From the NCBI RefSeq assembly GCF_018531445.1, contig NZ_JAHDTH010000047.1:1-41226 (forward strand): a DNA stretch of 41,226 nt, read 5' to 3'. The DNA comes from Pseudonocardia lacus (lineage in GTDB: Bacteria > Actinomycetota > Actinomycetes > Mycobacteriales > Pseudonocardiaceae). The notes under the pieces are model-generated. The model worked only from the letters and a program-made list of their open reading frames with translations. It was not told the origin of the DNA and made no database searches. A program made the translations under genes and the position numbers. Numbering within the stretch: the stretch's first letter is position 1; every line of letters starts with the position of its first letter. Shown in pieces: positions 34,844 through 41,226 of the stretch.

Positions 34844-35784
34844 GCGCCGGCACCCGCGACGAGGCCGCGGTGGCCGCCGAGCCGCCGACCGGCCTGCGCG
34901 ACGACGTCCGCGAGCTGGTGGTCGAGGACCTGACGCTGCGCTTCGGCGGGATCACCGCGCTCGACGCCGTCAGCTTCACCGTCGCACCGGGCACCGTGCA
35001 CGCGCTGATCGGCCCGAACGGGGCCGGAAAGTCCAGCTGCTTCAACGTGATCAGCGGGCTGTACCGGCCCACCCGCGATCCGGCGCCCCGGGAGCCGGGC
35101 GTGCGCCACCGGGTGCGGGCGCCGCGGGAGGTCCGCTACGGCGACGCCGACCTGACCGCGCTGTCGCCGCACAAGCTGGCCGCGCTGGGCATCGGTCGCT
35201 CCTTCCAGAACATCGCGCTGTCGCCGGGCTCCACCGTGCGCGACAACGTGCTGACCGGCCGGCACGTGCTGACCCGCGGCGGCTTCCTGTCCGGCGGGCT
35301 GCGGCTGCCCCGGACGGTGCGCGAGGAGCGCCGGCACACGGCCAGGGCCGAGGAGATCTGCGACTTCCTCGGGTTGGCCGACCGGCTCGACACCGTCGTC
35401 GGGGTGCTGCCCTACGGCGTGGCCAAGCGCGTCGACATCGCGCGGGCGCTGGCCATCGAGCCCACGCTGCTGCTGCTCGACGAGCCGGCGGCCGGGCTCA
35501 ACGCCACCGAGACCGCCCAGATGGCGGTCACCATCACCGGGTTGCGCGACGCGTTGGGCATCTCGGTGCTGCTGGTCGAGCACGACATGGGCCTGGTCAT
35601 GGGCATCGCCGACCGGGTCAGCGTGCTCGACTTCGGCCGGTTGATCGCCGACGGGCCGCCGGCCGAGGTGCAGGCCGACCCGGGGGTGATCCGGGCCTAC
35701 CTGGGCACCGGCGAGGACGAGACCGACGACGAGACCGACGGCGGCGCGACCGCCGACGGCGGCGGGGACGGGGTGCCGTCGTGA
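34840..35784 (+). CDS. Branched-chain amino-acid-type ABC transporter ATPase (LivG-like)
   Basis: A 314-residue ABC ATPase of the LivG type. Walker A GPNGAGKSS is at 58-66, the Q-loop region is GIGRSFQNIALSPG, the signature is the LivG-like variant LPYGVAKRVDIARAL, and Walker B is LLLLDEPAAGLN. Between Walker A and the Q-loop there is an extra charged stretch of roughly 18 residues (about 78-98, RDPAPREPGVRHRVRAP). The last 25 residues are acidic low-complexity. It forms a heterodimer with the LivF-like subunit. Its stop overlaps the permease GTG (GTGA). Confidence 0.9.
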   Translation: MSAGTRDEAAVAAEPPTGLRDDVRELVVEDLTLRFGGITALDAVSFTVAPGTVHALIGPNGAGKSSCFNVISGLYRPTRDPAPREPGVRHRVRAPREVRYGDADLTALSPHKLAALGIGRSFQNIALSPGSTVRDNVLTGRHVLTRGGFLSGGLRLPRTVREERRHTARAEEICDFLGLADRLDTVVGVLPYGVAKRVDIARALAIEPTLLLLDEPAAGLNATETAQMAVTITGLRDALGISVLLVEHDMGLVMGIADRVSVLDFGRLIADGPPAEVQADPGVIRAYLGTGEDETDDETDGGATADGGGDGVPS

Positions 35785-36659
35785 CGACGTTCGTGCAGCT
35801 GCTGGTCAACGGGCTGGGCAAGGGCGCGGTCTACGCGCTGCTGGCGCTCGGCTTCGTGGTGATCTTCAAGGCCACCGAGGTGGTCAACTTCGCGCACGGC
35901 TCGCTGGTGCTGGTGGGCGGGTACCTGGTCTACGAGCTCAAGGACGCGCTCGGCTGGCCGACGGCCGCCGTGGTCGGCGTGCTCGCGGCCGCGCTGGCCG
36001 GGCTGCTGATCGAGCGGGCGCTGCTGGCCAACGCCACCTCCGCCGACCACAACGGCCTGGCCCTGCTCACGATCGGCATCGACGTCATCATCACCGAGGA
36101 GATCGTCCGCCGGGTCGGCGCCGACATCCCGTTCATCGGCGACCCCTACGACGCCCAGCCGATCCAGCTCGGCGCGGTGACGGTCTTCCGGACGCAGGCC
36201 ATCGCGCTGGTCGTCGGGGCGGTGCTGATCGCCGCGTTCCTGCTGGCCTTCCGCTACTCCAGCTGGGGCGTGGCGATGCGCGCGCAGGCGGAGAACCGGG
36301 AGGCCGCGGCCCTGATGGGCATCCGCAGCTCGCGGGTCACGGCCACGGCGTGGCTGGTGGCCGGGGCGCTGGCCGGGGTGGCGGTGCTGTTCATCGCCAC
36401 CCAGGACTTCTCCGGGGCCGGGCTGGGCCGCGGCACCCACGCGATCGCGCTGGTCGCGTTCCCGGCCGCGATCCTGGGCGGGCTCGACTCGACGGCCGGC
36501 GCGGTGGTCGGCGGCATCGTCGTCGGGCTCACCGAGGCGCTGTCGGCGCAGTACATCTCCTTCGAGTTCTCCAAGAGCGCGGTGTTCCTGGTGATGCTGG
36601 TGGTGCTCGTCGTCCGGCCCTCCGGGCTGTTCGGGACCAAGGAGCTCAGTCGTGTCTGA
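35781..36659 (+). CDS. Branched-chain amino-acid-type ABC permease (LivH-like)
   Basis: A 292-residue integral membrane permease with about eight hydrophobic helices. The N-terminal VQLLVNGLGKGAVYALLALGF and ATEVVNFAHGSLVL motifs are diagnostic of LivH, as are GVAMRAQAENREAAALMGI (the cytoplasmic EAA-like loop) and a late AAILGGLDSTAGAVVGG. The start is GTG 35781 overlapping the livG-like stop. The next gene overlaps it by 8 bases. Confidence 0.92.
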   Translation: MTTFVQLLVNGLGKGAVYALLALGFVVIFKATEVVNFAHGSLVLVGGYLVYELKDALGWPTAAVVGVLAAALAGLLIERALLANATSADHNGLALLTIGIDVIITEEIVRRVGADIPFIGDPYDAQPIQLGAVTVFRTQAIALVVGAVLIAAFLLAFRYSSWGVAMRAQAENREAAALMGIRSSRVTATAWLVAGALAGVAVLFIATQDFSGAGLGRGTHAIALVAFPAAILGGLDSTAGAVVGGIVVGLTEALSAQYISFEFSKSAVFLVMLVVLVVRPSGLFGTKELSRV

Positions 36660-37854
36660 CACGCTGGTCAAGCCCTCGTCCGCGCAGCCGGCGCCGGCGG
36701 CGCCGAAGCGCCGCCGCAACTGGCTCGCCATCGCCGCGACCGCCGTCGGGCTGGTGCTGCTGGTGCTGCTGCCGGTGATCATCGGCACCGAGGTCGCCTA
36801 CCTCAAGGTGGCGCAGTACATCCTGATCGGCGCGGTCGGCGGGATCGGGTTGACCCTGCTGGTCGGCCAGGCCGGCCAGCTGTCGCTGGCGCACCCCTTC
36901 TTCCTGCTGGTCGGGGCCGTCTCCTACGCGGTGCTCTCCGGCGAGGCCGAGGCCGACCTGGTGGGCCTGGGGCTGCCGCCGGTGATCGGGCTGATCGGCG
37001 CGGTGGCGGTCAGCGGCCTGCTCGGGCTGGCGTTCGCCCCGGTCGCCGGCCGGCTGCGCGGCATCTACCTGGGCGTGGCGTCGCTGTCGCTGGTGTTCCT
37101 CGGGCTCTGGCTGGGGCAGTCGCTGGAGTCGCTGACCGGTGGCACGTCCTCGGGGCGCACCCCGCCGACCTTCGAGCTGTTCGGCTTCGCGTTCGCCAAC
37201 AGCGAGCCGGCCCCGACGATCCTCGGCGTCGCGATCCAGAAGCAGCAGCGGCTCTGGTTCCTGTTCCTGGCCCTCGCGGTGATCGCCTACCTGCTGGCCA
37301 GGGGCGCGGTGCGCAGCCGGATCGGCCGGGCGTGGCGGGCGGTGCGCGACAACGAGGCCGCCGCCGCGGCGATGGGGGTGAACGTCACCCGGGTCAAGGC
37401 GGGGGCGTTCGTGGTGTCCTCGGCCTACGCCGGCCTGGCGGGCGTGATGACGGCGCTGTGGCTCGACCTGGTCAAACCCGACGAGAACGAGTTCACCGGC
37501 AACTACTCGCTGACCGTCGCCATCGCCTTCCTGGCCATCGTGATCATCGGCGGGCTGGGCTCGGTGCCGGGCGCCGTCTTCGGCGCCGTCGTGGTCTACG
37601 GGCTGCAGCAGTTCTTCCTGCTCGGCGCCAACGAGTTCGGCTGGTTCGCCGACGCCGAGTTCGGCGGCCTGACCGCCGTCGTGCTCAGCGCGTTCGTCTA
37701 CGGGACCGCCGTCGTGCTGGTGGTCCTGTTCGAACCCGGCGGCGCGGCCGCCATCGGCCGGCGCCTGGTGGGCCGACGCGCCCCCGCACCCGTCCCCGCC
37801 GCCCCCGGCGGGCGAGACACCCCCGAGAGGAACGACGATGATCCCAGGGCGTAG
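36652..37854 (+). CDS. Branched-chain amino-acid-type ABC permease (LivM-like)
   Basis: A 400-residue permease, the partner of the LivH-like subunit. A cytoplasmic N-terminal stretch (1-22, Pro/Lys-rich) precedes about ten hydrophobic helices. LTLLVGQAGQLSLAHPFFLLVGA and the EAA-like loop SRIGRAWRAVRDNEAAAAAMGVN, then AIVIIGGLGSVPGAVFGAV, are LivM hallmarks. The C-terminal 30 residues are Arg/Pro-rich. It overlaps the substrate-binding protein gene by 17 bases. Confidence 0.92.
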   Translation: MSDTLVKPSSAQPAPAAPKRRRNWLAIAATAVGLVLLVLLPVIIGTEVAYLKVAQYILIGAVGGIGLTLLVGQAGQLSLAHPFFLLVGAVSYAVLSGEAEADLVGLGLPPVIGLIGAVAVSGLLGLAFAPVAGRLRGIYLGVASLSLVFLGLWLGQSLESLTGGTSSGRTPPTFELFGFAFANSEPAPTILGVAIQKQQRLWFLFLALAVIAYLLARGAVRSRIGRAWRAVRDNEAAAAAMGVNVTRVKAGAFVVSSAYAGLAGVMTALWLDLVKPDENEFTGNYSLTVAIAFLAIVIIGGLGSVPGAVFGAVVVYGLQQFFLLGANEFGWFADAEFGGLTAVVLSAFVYGTAVVLVVLFEPGGAAAIGRRLVGRRAPAPVPAAPGGRDTPERNDDDPRA

Positions 37855-39103
37855 AGCAGCGGTGCTGGCCGCGGCGTTGGCGAGCACGCTGGTGCTGGCG
37901 GCCTGCGGCAGCACCGCCGACCAGCAGCCGGCGGGCGAGGCCGGCGCGGGCGGGGTGAAGACCGACAAGGGCGTCACCGACACGACGATCACGCTCGGCG
38001 TGATGGGCGACAACACCGGCCCGTTCAAGAACCTGGGCGCCGGGCTCAACGCCGGCAACCAGCTGTGGGCCGACGACGTCAACGCCGCCGGCGGGATCTG
38101 CGGGCGGCAGATCCAGCTGGAGGTCGTCGACCACGGCTACAAGGCCGACACCGCCAAGACCCTCTACCCGCAGCTCGAACCCAAGGTGCTGGGCATGGTG
38201 CAGCTGCTCGGCTCGCCGGTGCTGGCCGCGCTCAAGCAGAACCTGATCGACGACAACCTGCTGGCCGCCCCGGCGTCGTGGTCGAGCGAGGTGCTCAACA
38301 ACCCGAGCATCATGATGATCGGCACCACCTACGACCTGGAGATCGTCAACGGGCTGGCCTACCTGCAGCAGCAGGGCCTGCTGGCCGACGGCGACAAAAT
38401 CGGCCACATCTACATCGACGGCGAGTACGGCGGCAACGGGCTCAAGGGCTCGCAGTACTACGCCGAGCAGCACGGGCTGACCATCACCGAAGCCAAGATC
38501 ACCTCGACGGACAACGACCTCACCGGCATCGTCACCGGGATGCGCGGAGAGGGCATCAAGGTGCTGGTGCTGACCACCACGCCGAGCCAGAGCGCCTCCG
38601 CGCTGGCCGCGAACCAGGCCCTCGGGCTGAACGTGCCGGTGCTGGGCAACAACCCGACGTTCGACCCGGCGCTGCTGGACAGCCCGGCCGCCGGCGCGTT
38701 GGGCGCGCTCTACGTGGCCGCGTCCAGCCCGCCGTTCTCCTCCGAGACGCCCAAGGCCGTCGAGGTGGCCAACGAGTACAAGCAGAAGTACCCGAGCGCC
38801 CCGGTCAACGCGGGCGTGCACACCGGCTACGTCGAGGGCATGGTGTGGCAGGCCGTGCTGGAGAAGGCCTGCGAGGCGGGCGACCTCAGCCGCGCCGGCG
38901 TCGCCACCGCGCTCACCACGCTGACCTCGGTGAAGACCGACGACCTGGTGACCGAGCTGGACTACAGCTCGCCCGGCGCGCCGCCCACCCGCGGCGTCTA
39001 CATCGCCAAGGTCGACCCGGCCGCCGAGGGCGGGCTGACCGAGGTGGCCCCGCTGTTCACCGCGTCCGAGGCCGAGGGCTACAAGGCGCCGTACCAGCAG
39101 TAG
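37838..39103 (+). CDS. ABC transporter substrate-binding lipoprotein (LivK-like)
   Basis: A 421-residue periplasmic-binding-protein type 1 lipoprotein. The signal ends in lipobox LAAC (Cys23). The mature domain begins TDTTITLGVMGDNTGPFKNLG, and YIDGEYGGNGLKGSQYY marks the lobe-2 hinge region, both typical of Leu/Ile/Val/urea-type receptors. The solute cannot be assigned; amide, amino acid or aromatic acid are all possible. The start is ATG 37838 with GAGAGGAACGACG upstream. It is the last gene of the operon, followed by hairpins at 39121-39175. Confidence 0.93.
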   Translation: MIPGRRAAVLAAALASTLVLAACGSTADQQPAGEAGAGGVKTDKGVTDTTITLGVMGDNTGPFKNLGAGLNAGNQLWADDVNAAGGICGRQIQLEVVDHGYKADTAKTLYPQLEPKVLGMVQLLGSPVLAALKQNLIDDNLLAAPASWSSEVLNNPSIMMIGTTYDLEIVNGLAYLQQQGLLADGDKIGHIYIDGEYGGNGLKGSQYYAEQHGLTITEAKITSTDNDLTGIVTGMRGEGIKVLVLTTTPSQSASALAANQALGLNVPVLGNNPTFDPALLDSPAAGALGALYVAASSPPFSSETPKAVEVANEYKQKYPSAPVNAGVHTGYVEGMVWQAVLEKACEAGDLSRAGVATALTTLTSVKTDDLVTELDYSSPGAPPTRGVYIAKVDPAAEGGLTEVAPLFTASEAEGYKAPYQQ

Positions 39104-39120
39104 CACCCACCCCGATGACC

Positions 39121-39175
39121 CCGGGGGTACAACGGCGTACCCCCGGAGACCAGCCGCGCCCGACCCCGGGTCGGG
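39121..39175 (+). terminator. Two hairpins terminating the ABC operon
   Basis: CCGGGGGTAC (39121-39130) pairs perfectly with GTACCCCCGG (39137-39146) around AACGGC. A second stem, CCCGACC (39159-39165) with GGTCGGG (39169-39175), follows and runs into the G tract. Confidence 0.75.
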
Positions 39176-39205
39176 GGGGGGGGCCGGGCTGGGGGGGGGG
39201 GGGGG
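39173..39205 (+). repeat. G11 and G15 homopolymer tracts
   Basis: Eleven Gs (39173-39183) and fifteen Gs (39191-39205) are separated by CCGGGCT. They could form G-quadruplex DNA and are prone to slippage and miscalling, so the exact lengths are uncertain. Confidence 0.8.
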
Positions 39206-39250
39206 TGCTGCCCGATGGATCCCGGCCCCGGCGGCGGCAGAGTCGTGGAC

Positions 39251-39520
39251 ATGGAGAACAGCAGCCGACCCACCGTCGACCCGATCCTCGACCCCAGCTT
39301 CGGCGCGACGACCACGACGCAGCCCCGCCGCCGGTTCGAGCTGCGCCGCAGCCGCACCGACCGCATGCTCGGCGGCGTCTGCGGCGGACTCGCCGAGGCC
39401 CTCGGCGCCGACCCGGCCCTCGTCCGCCTCGGCCTGGTCGCGCTGACCGTGCTCGGCGCCGGCTCCGGCGGGCTGCTCTACATCGCCGCCTGGATCCTCG
39501 TCCCCGAAGCCGACGCGTGA
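39251..39520 (+). CDS. PspC-domain membrane protein
   Basis: An 89-residue protein. After a 30-residue polar N-terminus comes a PspC domain (about 34-86): LRRSRTDRMLGGVCGGLAEA, then LGADPALVRLGLVAL and a second hydrophobic run LLYIAAWILVPE. PspC proteins sit in the inner membrane and take part in envelope-stress responses. I use ATG 39251; an in-frame ATG at 39215 would add 12 Gly-rich residues and lies just after the G tracts. It stands alone. Confidence 0.85.
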   Translation: MENSSRPTVDPILDPSFGATTTTQPRRRFELRRSRTDRMLGGVCGGLAEALGADPALVRLGLVALTVLGAGSGGLLYIAAWILVPEADA

Positions 39521-39587
39521 CGCGCGACCGGGTGTTCGCGCGGACCTGACCGCGCGGACGTCCGAGTCATGGTCGAGGTGTTCTCGT

Positions 39588-40652
39588 TCACAGCGCGTGC
39601 AGGACGCTGAGGTGGTCGTACGCACGCGACGCCTGCTCGGCGCGGAACAGTTGAGCCTTGCGCTCCGACCAGGAGTCGATCGCCTGCATCACGCTGGGCA
39701 CGCCCGCCGGAGTCCTGCCGGTCAGTCTCGTGGCGGCGAAGTGCACCGTGCTCAGCAGTTCCATCCCGTAGGGGAACTCGAAGCCCGCAACGACGCCCGT
39801 GAACTTGTCAATGACGTGCTGGAATTGCGGATCGCGGTCGAGCATCTCATGCGCCTCGGCGAGGGCGCCGCCTCGCAATGAGATGGTGGCTCGGCTTCCG
39901 CCGGTACCGTCGCCGAACCCCACGATGAAGTGACCCTCGATCTCGCTGATGAACTGGTTCATGCCTTGGGAGTACGGACCGTAGTAGCTCGGCACGAAGT
40001 CGAAATCGGACGGCCAACCGCAGAGTTGCATGAAGTAAGCGACCTTCTGGGCTTCCATGAGGGACAGCTTGCTGTTCATGTTGAGGCCCGCGGCTGCACT
40101 CCTCGCGATGTACAGCTCGAAAGCGAGCAGCATGGCCGCGTAGTCGCGGGTCATCGTGGGTCGGTCTGTGTTCACCGGCATCGCCGAGGCGTCCGGCGCG
40201 CCGGCGGGTGCGAAGAGATGCACTTCCACATCCGCCAGGTCGGAAAACGCAGAAATGATCAACGGTCGAACGTCGCTCCAGTCAAGTCCGCCGTTCCCGC
40301 ACCCCAGCGGGGGTACCGCGATGGATCGGATTCCGCGTTCATCGATGATGCGCCGAAGGTCAACGAGACCCGCCTCGATGTCCTGGATCCTCGACTTGGA
40401 CCTCCAGTGGCCCTTGGTGGGAAAATTGACGATCAGTTTTGGATTGCCGAGACCGTCAACCGAACATGTGAACATCGTGCCGAGTGCGACCTCGTTGCGC
40501 CGGCACGCCTCCGCGTAGGACCGGAAGTTGCCGGGGAAGGCGCGCTTGAACTGCAAGGCGATCCCCTTGCCCATGACGCCGACGGTGTTGACCGTGTTGA
40601 CGAGGGCCTCGACGTCAGCTTCGAGAAGGTTTCCGGTGCCTTCCAGTATCAT
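39588..40652 (-). CDS. darG: DarG-type macrodomain antitoxin (DNA ADP-ribosyl glycohydrolase)
   Basis: A 354-residue protein. The N-terminal macrodomain (about 1-155) reads GNLLEADVEALVNTVNTVGV, then MGKGIALQFK, and has Lys80 in NFPTKGHWRSKS, the residue and position known to be needed for de-ADP-ribosylation in Thermus DarG, followed by VPPLGCGNGGLDW. The C-terminal half (about 185-300) is the DarT-binding region with a Panacea/SocA-like segment: SLMEAQKVAYFMQLCG, YYGPYSQGMN, IEGHFIVGFGDGT. It removes ADP-ribose from thymidine in DNA and neutralises DarT. The ATG overlaps the darT stop (ATGA). Base composition is clearly lower in GC than the rest of the window, suggesting acquisition. Confidence 0.93.
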   Translation of the reverse strand: MILEGTGNLLEADVEALVNTVNTVGVMGKGIALQFKRAFPGNFRSYAEACRRNEVALGTMFTCSVDGLGNPKLIVNFPTKGHWRSKSRIQDIEAGLVDLRRIIDERGIRSIAVPPLGCGNGGLDWSDVRPLIISAFSDLADVEVHLFAPAGAPDASAMPVNTDRPTMTRDYAAMLLAFELYIARSAAAGLNMNSKLSLMEAQKVAYFMQLCGWPSDFDFVPSYYGPYSQGMNQFISEIEGHFIVGFGDGTGGSRATISLRGGALAEAHEMLDRDPQFQHVIDKFTGVVAGFEFPYGMELLSTVHFAATRLTGRTPAGVPSVMQAIDSWSERKAQLFRAEQASRAYDHLSVLHAL

Positions 40653-41149
40653 GGTCCGACCTCCGTCCGGTAGTACCAGTCCGGGCGCACGCTGATCGTT
40701 GGGATCTGGCTCAATGCTGCGGCCACCCGGTTGCTCATGTCGTCGGTCATCACCACGATACCAGCGAGCGCCGACACTGGGAATCTCTCGAACACCAGGA
40801 ACTCCGCCATCCGTCGGCGCATTCGATCGCCGTCGGTTTCGGTGTTGTTCCAGTACTTCTCCTCCATGAGCGGCCAGTCGACGATCCGCTCCAGTGTCGC
40901 CCAGTCGTTGCAGTGGACCGTGACAGCCGCCGCACAGTTGCCGTCGCTGCCGAACCACTGCAATCCAGCCGAGTGGACACGTCGGAACGATGAGACCAGG
41001 TATACGAGTTCGGACTGCGGTCCGGTGAAGGTCGGAACCGAACCGCGCGAGATTTTGTACAGCATGGGGGACCGAGGTGCGAAGTAGAAGGGGATGTACT
41101 GAGGTGATCTCAGCGAGTAGGTAAACGTCCGGGCGGGCGACACGGACAT
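40649..41149 (-). CDS. darT: DarT-type DNA ADP-ribosyltransferase toxin, N-terminally short
   Basis: A 166-residue DUF4433/DarT protein. Conserved segments are IPFYFAPRSPMLY (19-31), SELVYLVSS, VHSAGLQWF (58-66), a Trp-rich KYWNN region, and AEFLVFERFP with the probable catalytic Glu116. Aligned by memory on Glu160 of Thermus DarT, about 44 N-terminal residues are missing, including the YHITH-type NAD-binding segment. An in-frame TGA at 41176-41174 lies upstream, and the only start after it is ATG 41149. The toxin is therefore either truncated and possibly inactive, or a short variant. It would ADP-ribosylate thymidine in single-stranded DNA. darG follows with an ATGA overlap. Confidence 0.85.
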   Translation of the reverse strand: MSVSPARTFTYSLRSPQYIPFYFAPRSPMLYKISRGSVPTFTGPQSELVYLVSSFRRVHSAGLQWFGSDGNCAAAVTVHCNDWATLERIVDWPLMEEKYWNNTETDGDRMRRRMAEFLVFERFPVSALAGIVVMTDDMSNRVAAALSQIPTISVRPDWYYRTEVGP

Positions 41150-41173
41150 TCGGGATGATCTACGTGGTGCTGG

Positions 41174-41226
41174 TCAGGACGCGGGGTCCTCGATAGGCAG
41201 GTTCTCTCTCACAAGATCCACCACAA
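41174..41226 (-). CDS. 3' end of an upstream reading frame (partial)
   Basis: From the right edge the minus strand is open for VVDLVRENLPIEDPAS and then stops at TGA 41176-41174. The codons are plausible and the frame is the same as darT, but the peptide does not resemble a DarT N-terminus. It may be the end of a separate upstream gene. Only 53 bases are visible. Confidence 0.3.
   Translation of the reverse strand, partial: VVDLVRENLPIEDPAS

Noticed and set aside
39521..39587. Attachment site for the darTG island
   Set aside because: Only a short direct repeat (GCGCGGAC) is present, and no tRNA or integrase is visible.
41174..41226. The upstream open stretch as the missing DarT N-terminus split by a TGA
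   Set aside because: VVDLVRENLPIEDPAS lacks the YHITH-type segment expected there, so a simple premature stop is not supported by what is visible.

Overview
This is a high-GC actinobacterial segment. Third codon positions are almost all G or C, GTG starts and ATGA/GTGA gene overlaps are common, and several genes look leaderless. Gene content and order (a moaC-mog-moaE run, rpf genes, a helicase C-terminal-domain protein and an XPB-type helicase, i.e. the mycobacterial Rv0861c-Rv0867c neighbourhood, plus a conservon) point to Mycobacteriales/Pseudonocardiales. Pseudonocardiaceae, perhaps Pseudonocardia, is my inference. I see no rRNA, tRNA, CRISPR array or insertion sequence.

Layout. 1-3112: a partial hypothetical gene, an SDR oxidoreductase, an SGNH hydrolase and a DUF3159 membrane protein. 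3267-7387: a Pro/His-Gly-rich membrane protein, then thiamin genes thiE, a TPP riboswitch, and thiO-thiS-thiG. 7482-9571: a DHA2 drug exporter with its MarR regulator, including a clear leaderless promoter with an operator. 9715-13634: gamma carbonic anhydrase, a GerMN/Gmad2 lipoprotein, a PEP-mutase/isocitrate-lyase-type enzyme divergent from a LysR regulator, and a small membrane protein. 13770-16951: MoxR ATPase, VWA (CoxE-like) and XdhC, the maturation set of molybdenum hydroxylases. 17451-20688: two rpf-LysM genes flanking the molybdopterin genes moaC-mog-moaE. 20713-23811: a MobA/MocA-like nucleotidyltransferase, a 59-residue conserved-looking protein and a large helicase-associated/WYL-like protein. 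23876-29319: a complete conservon (sensor kinase, roadblock, DUF742, GTPase). 29833-33780: XPB helicase, a small membrane protein and a GAF kinase/NarL-type two-component system. 34034-39103: a five-gene branched-chain amino-acid-type ABC transporter operon. 39251-41226: a PspC protein, then a lower-GC island with a DarTG-type DNA ADP-ribosylation toxin-antitoxin pair, running off the right edge.

The most notable observations are as follows. (1) Between mog and moaE lie two tandem 77-bp repeats, each encoding a 26-residue micro-ORF linked to its neighbours by stop/start overlaps. This is the architecture of mycobacterial interspersed repetitive units (MIRUs). (2) The darT toxin reading frame lacks roughly 44 N-terminal residues, beside an apparently intact darG. 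(3) Both rpf genes have a GTGA-N6-TCAC (CRP/GlxR-like) palindrome upstream, and the first has a long leader with an interleaved (pseudoknot-type) pair of stems. (4) Two hairpins sharing an arm sequence sit 7 bases beyond unrelated stop codons 24 kb apart. (5) Two plausible genes, the nucleotidyltransferase and a small membrane protein, have no ATG/GTG/TTG where the protein should begin.

Functionally the centre of the window is a molybdenum-cofactor block (moaC, mog, moaE, MobA/MocA-like, XdhC, VWA, MoxR) interleaved with dormancy-exit (rpf) genes and DNA-repair-type helicase genes. No molybdoenzyme structural subunit is present in the window.
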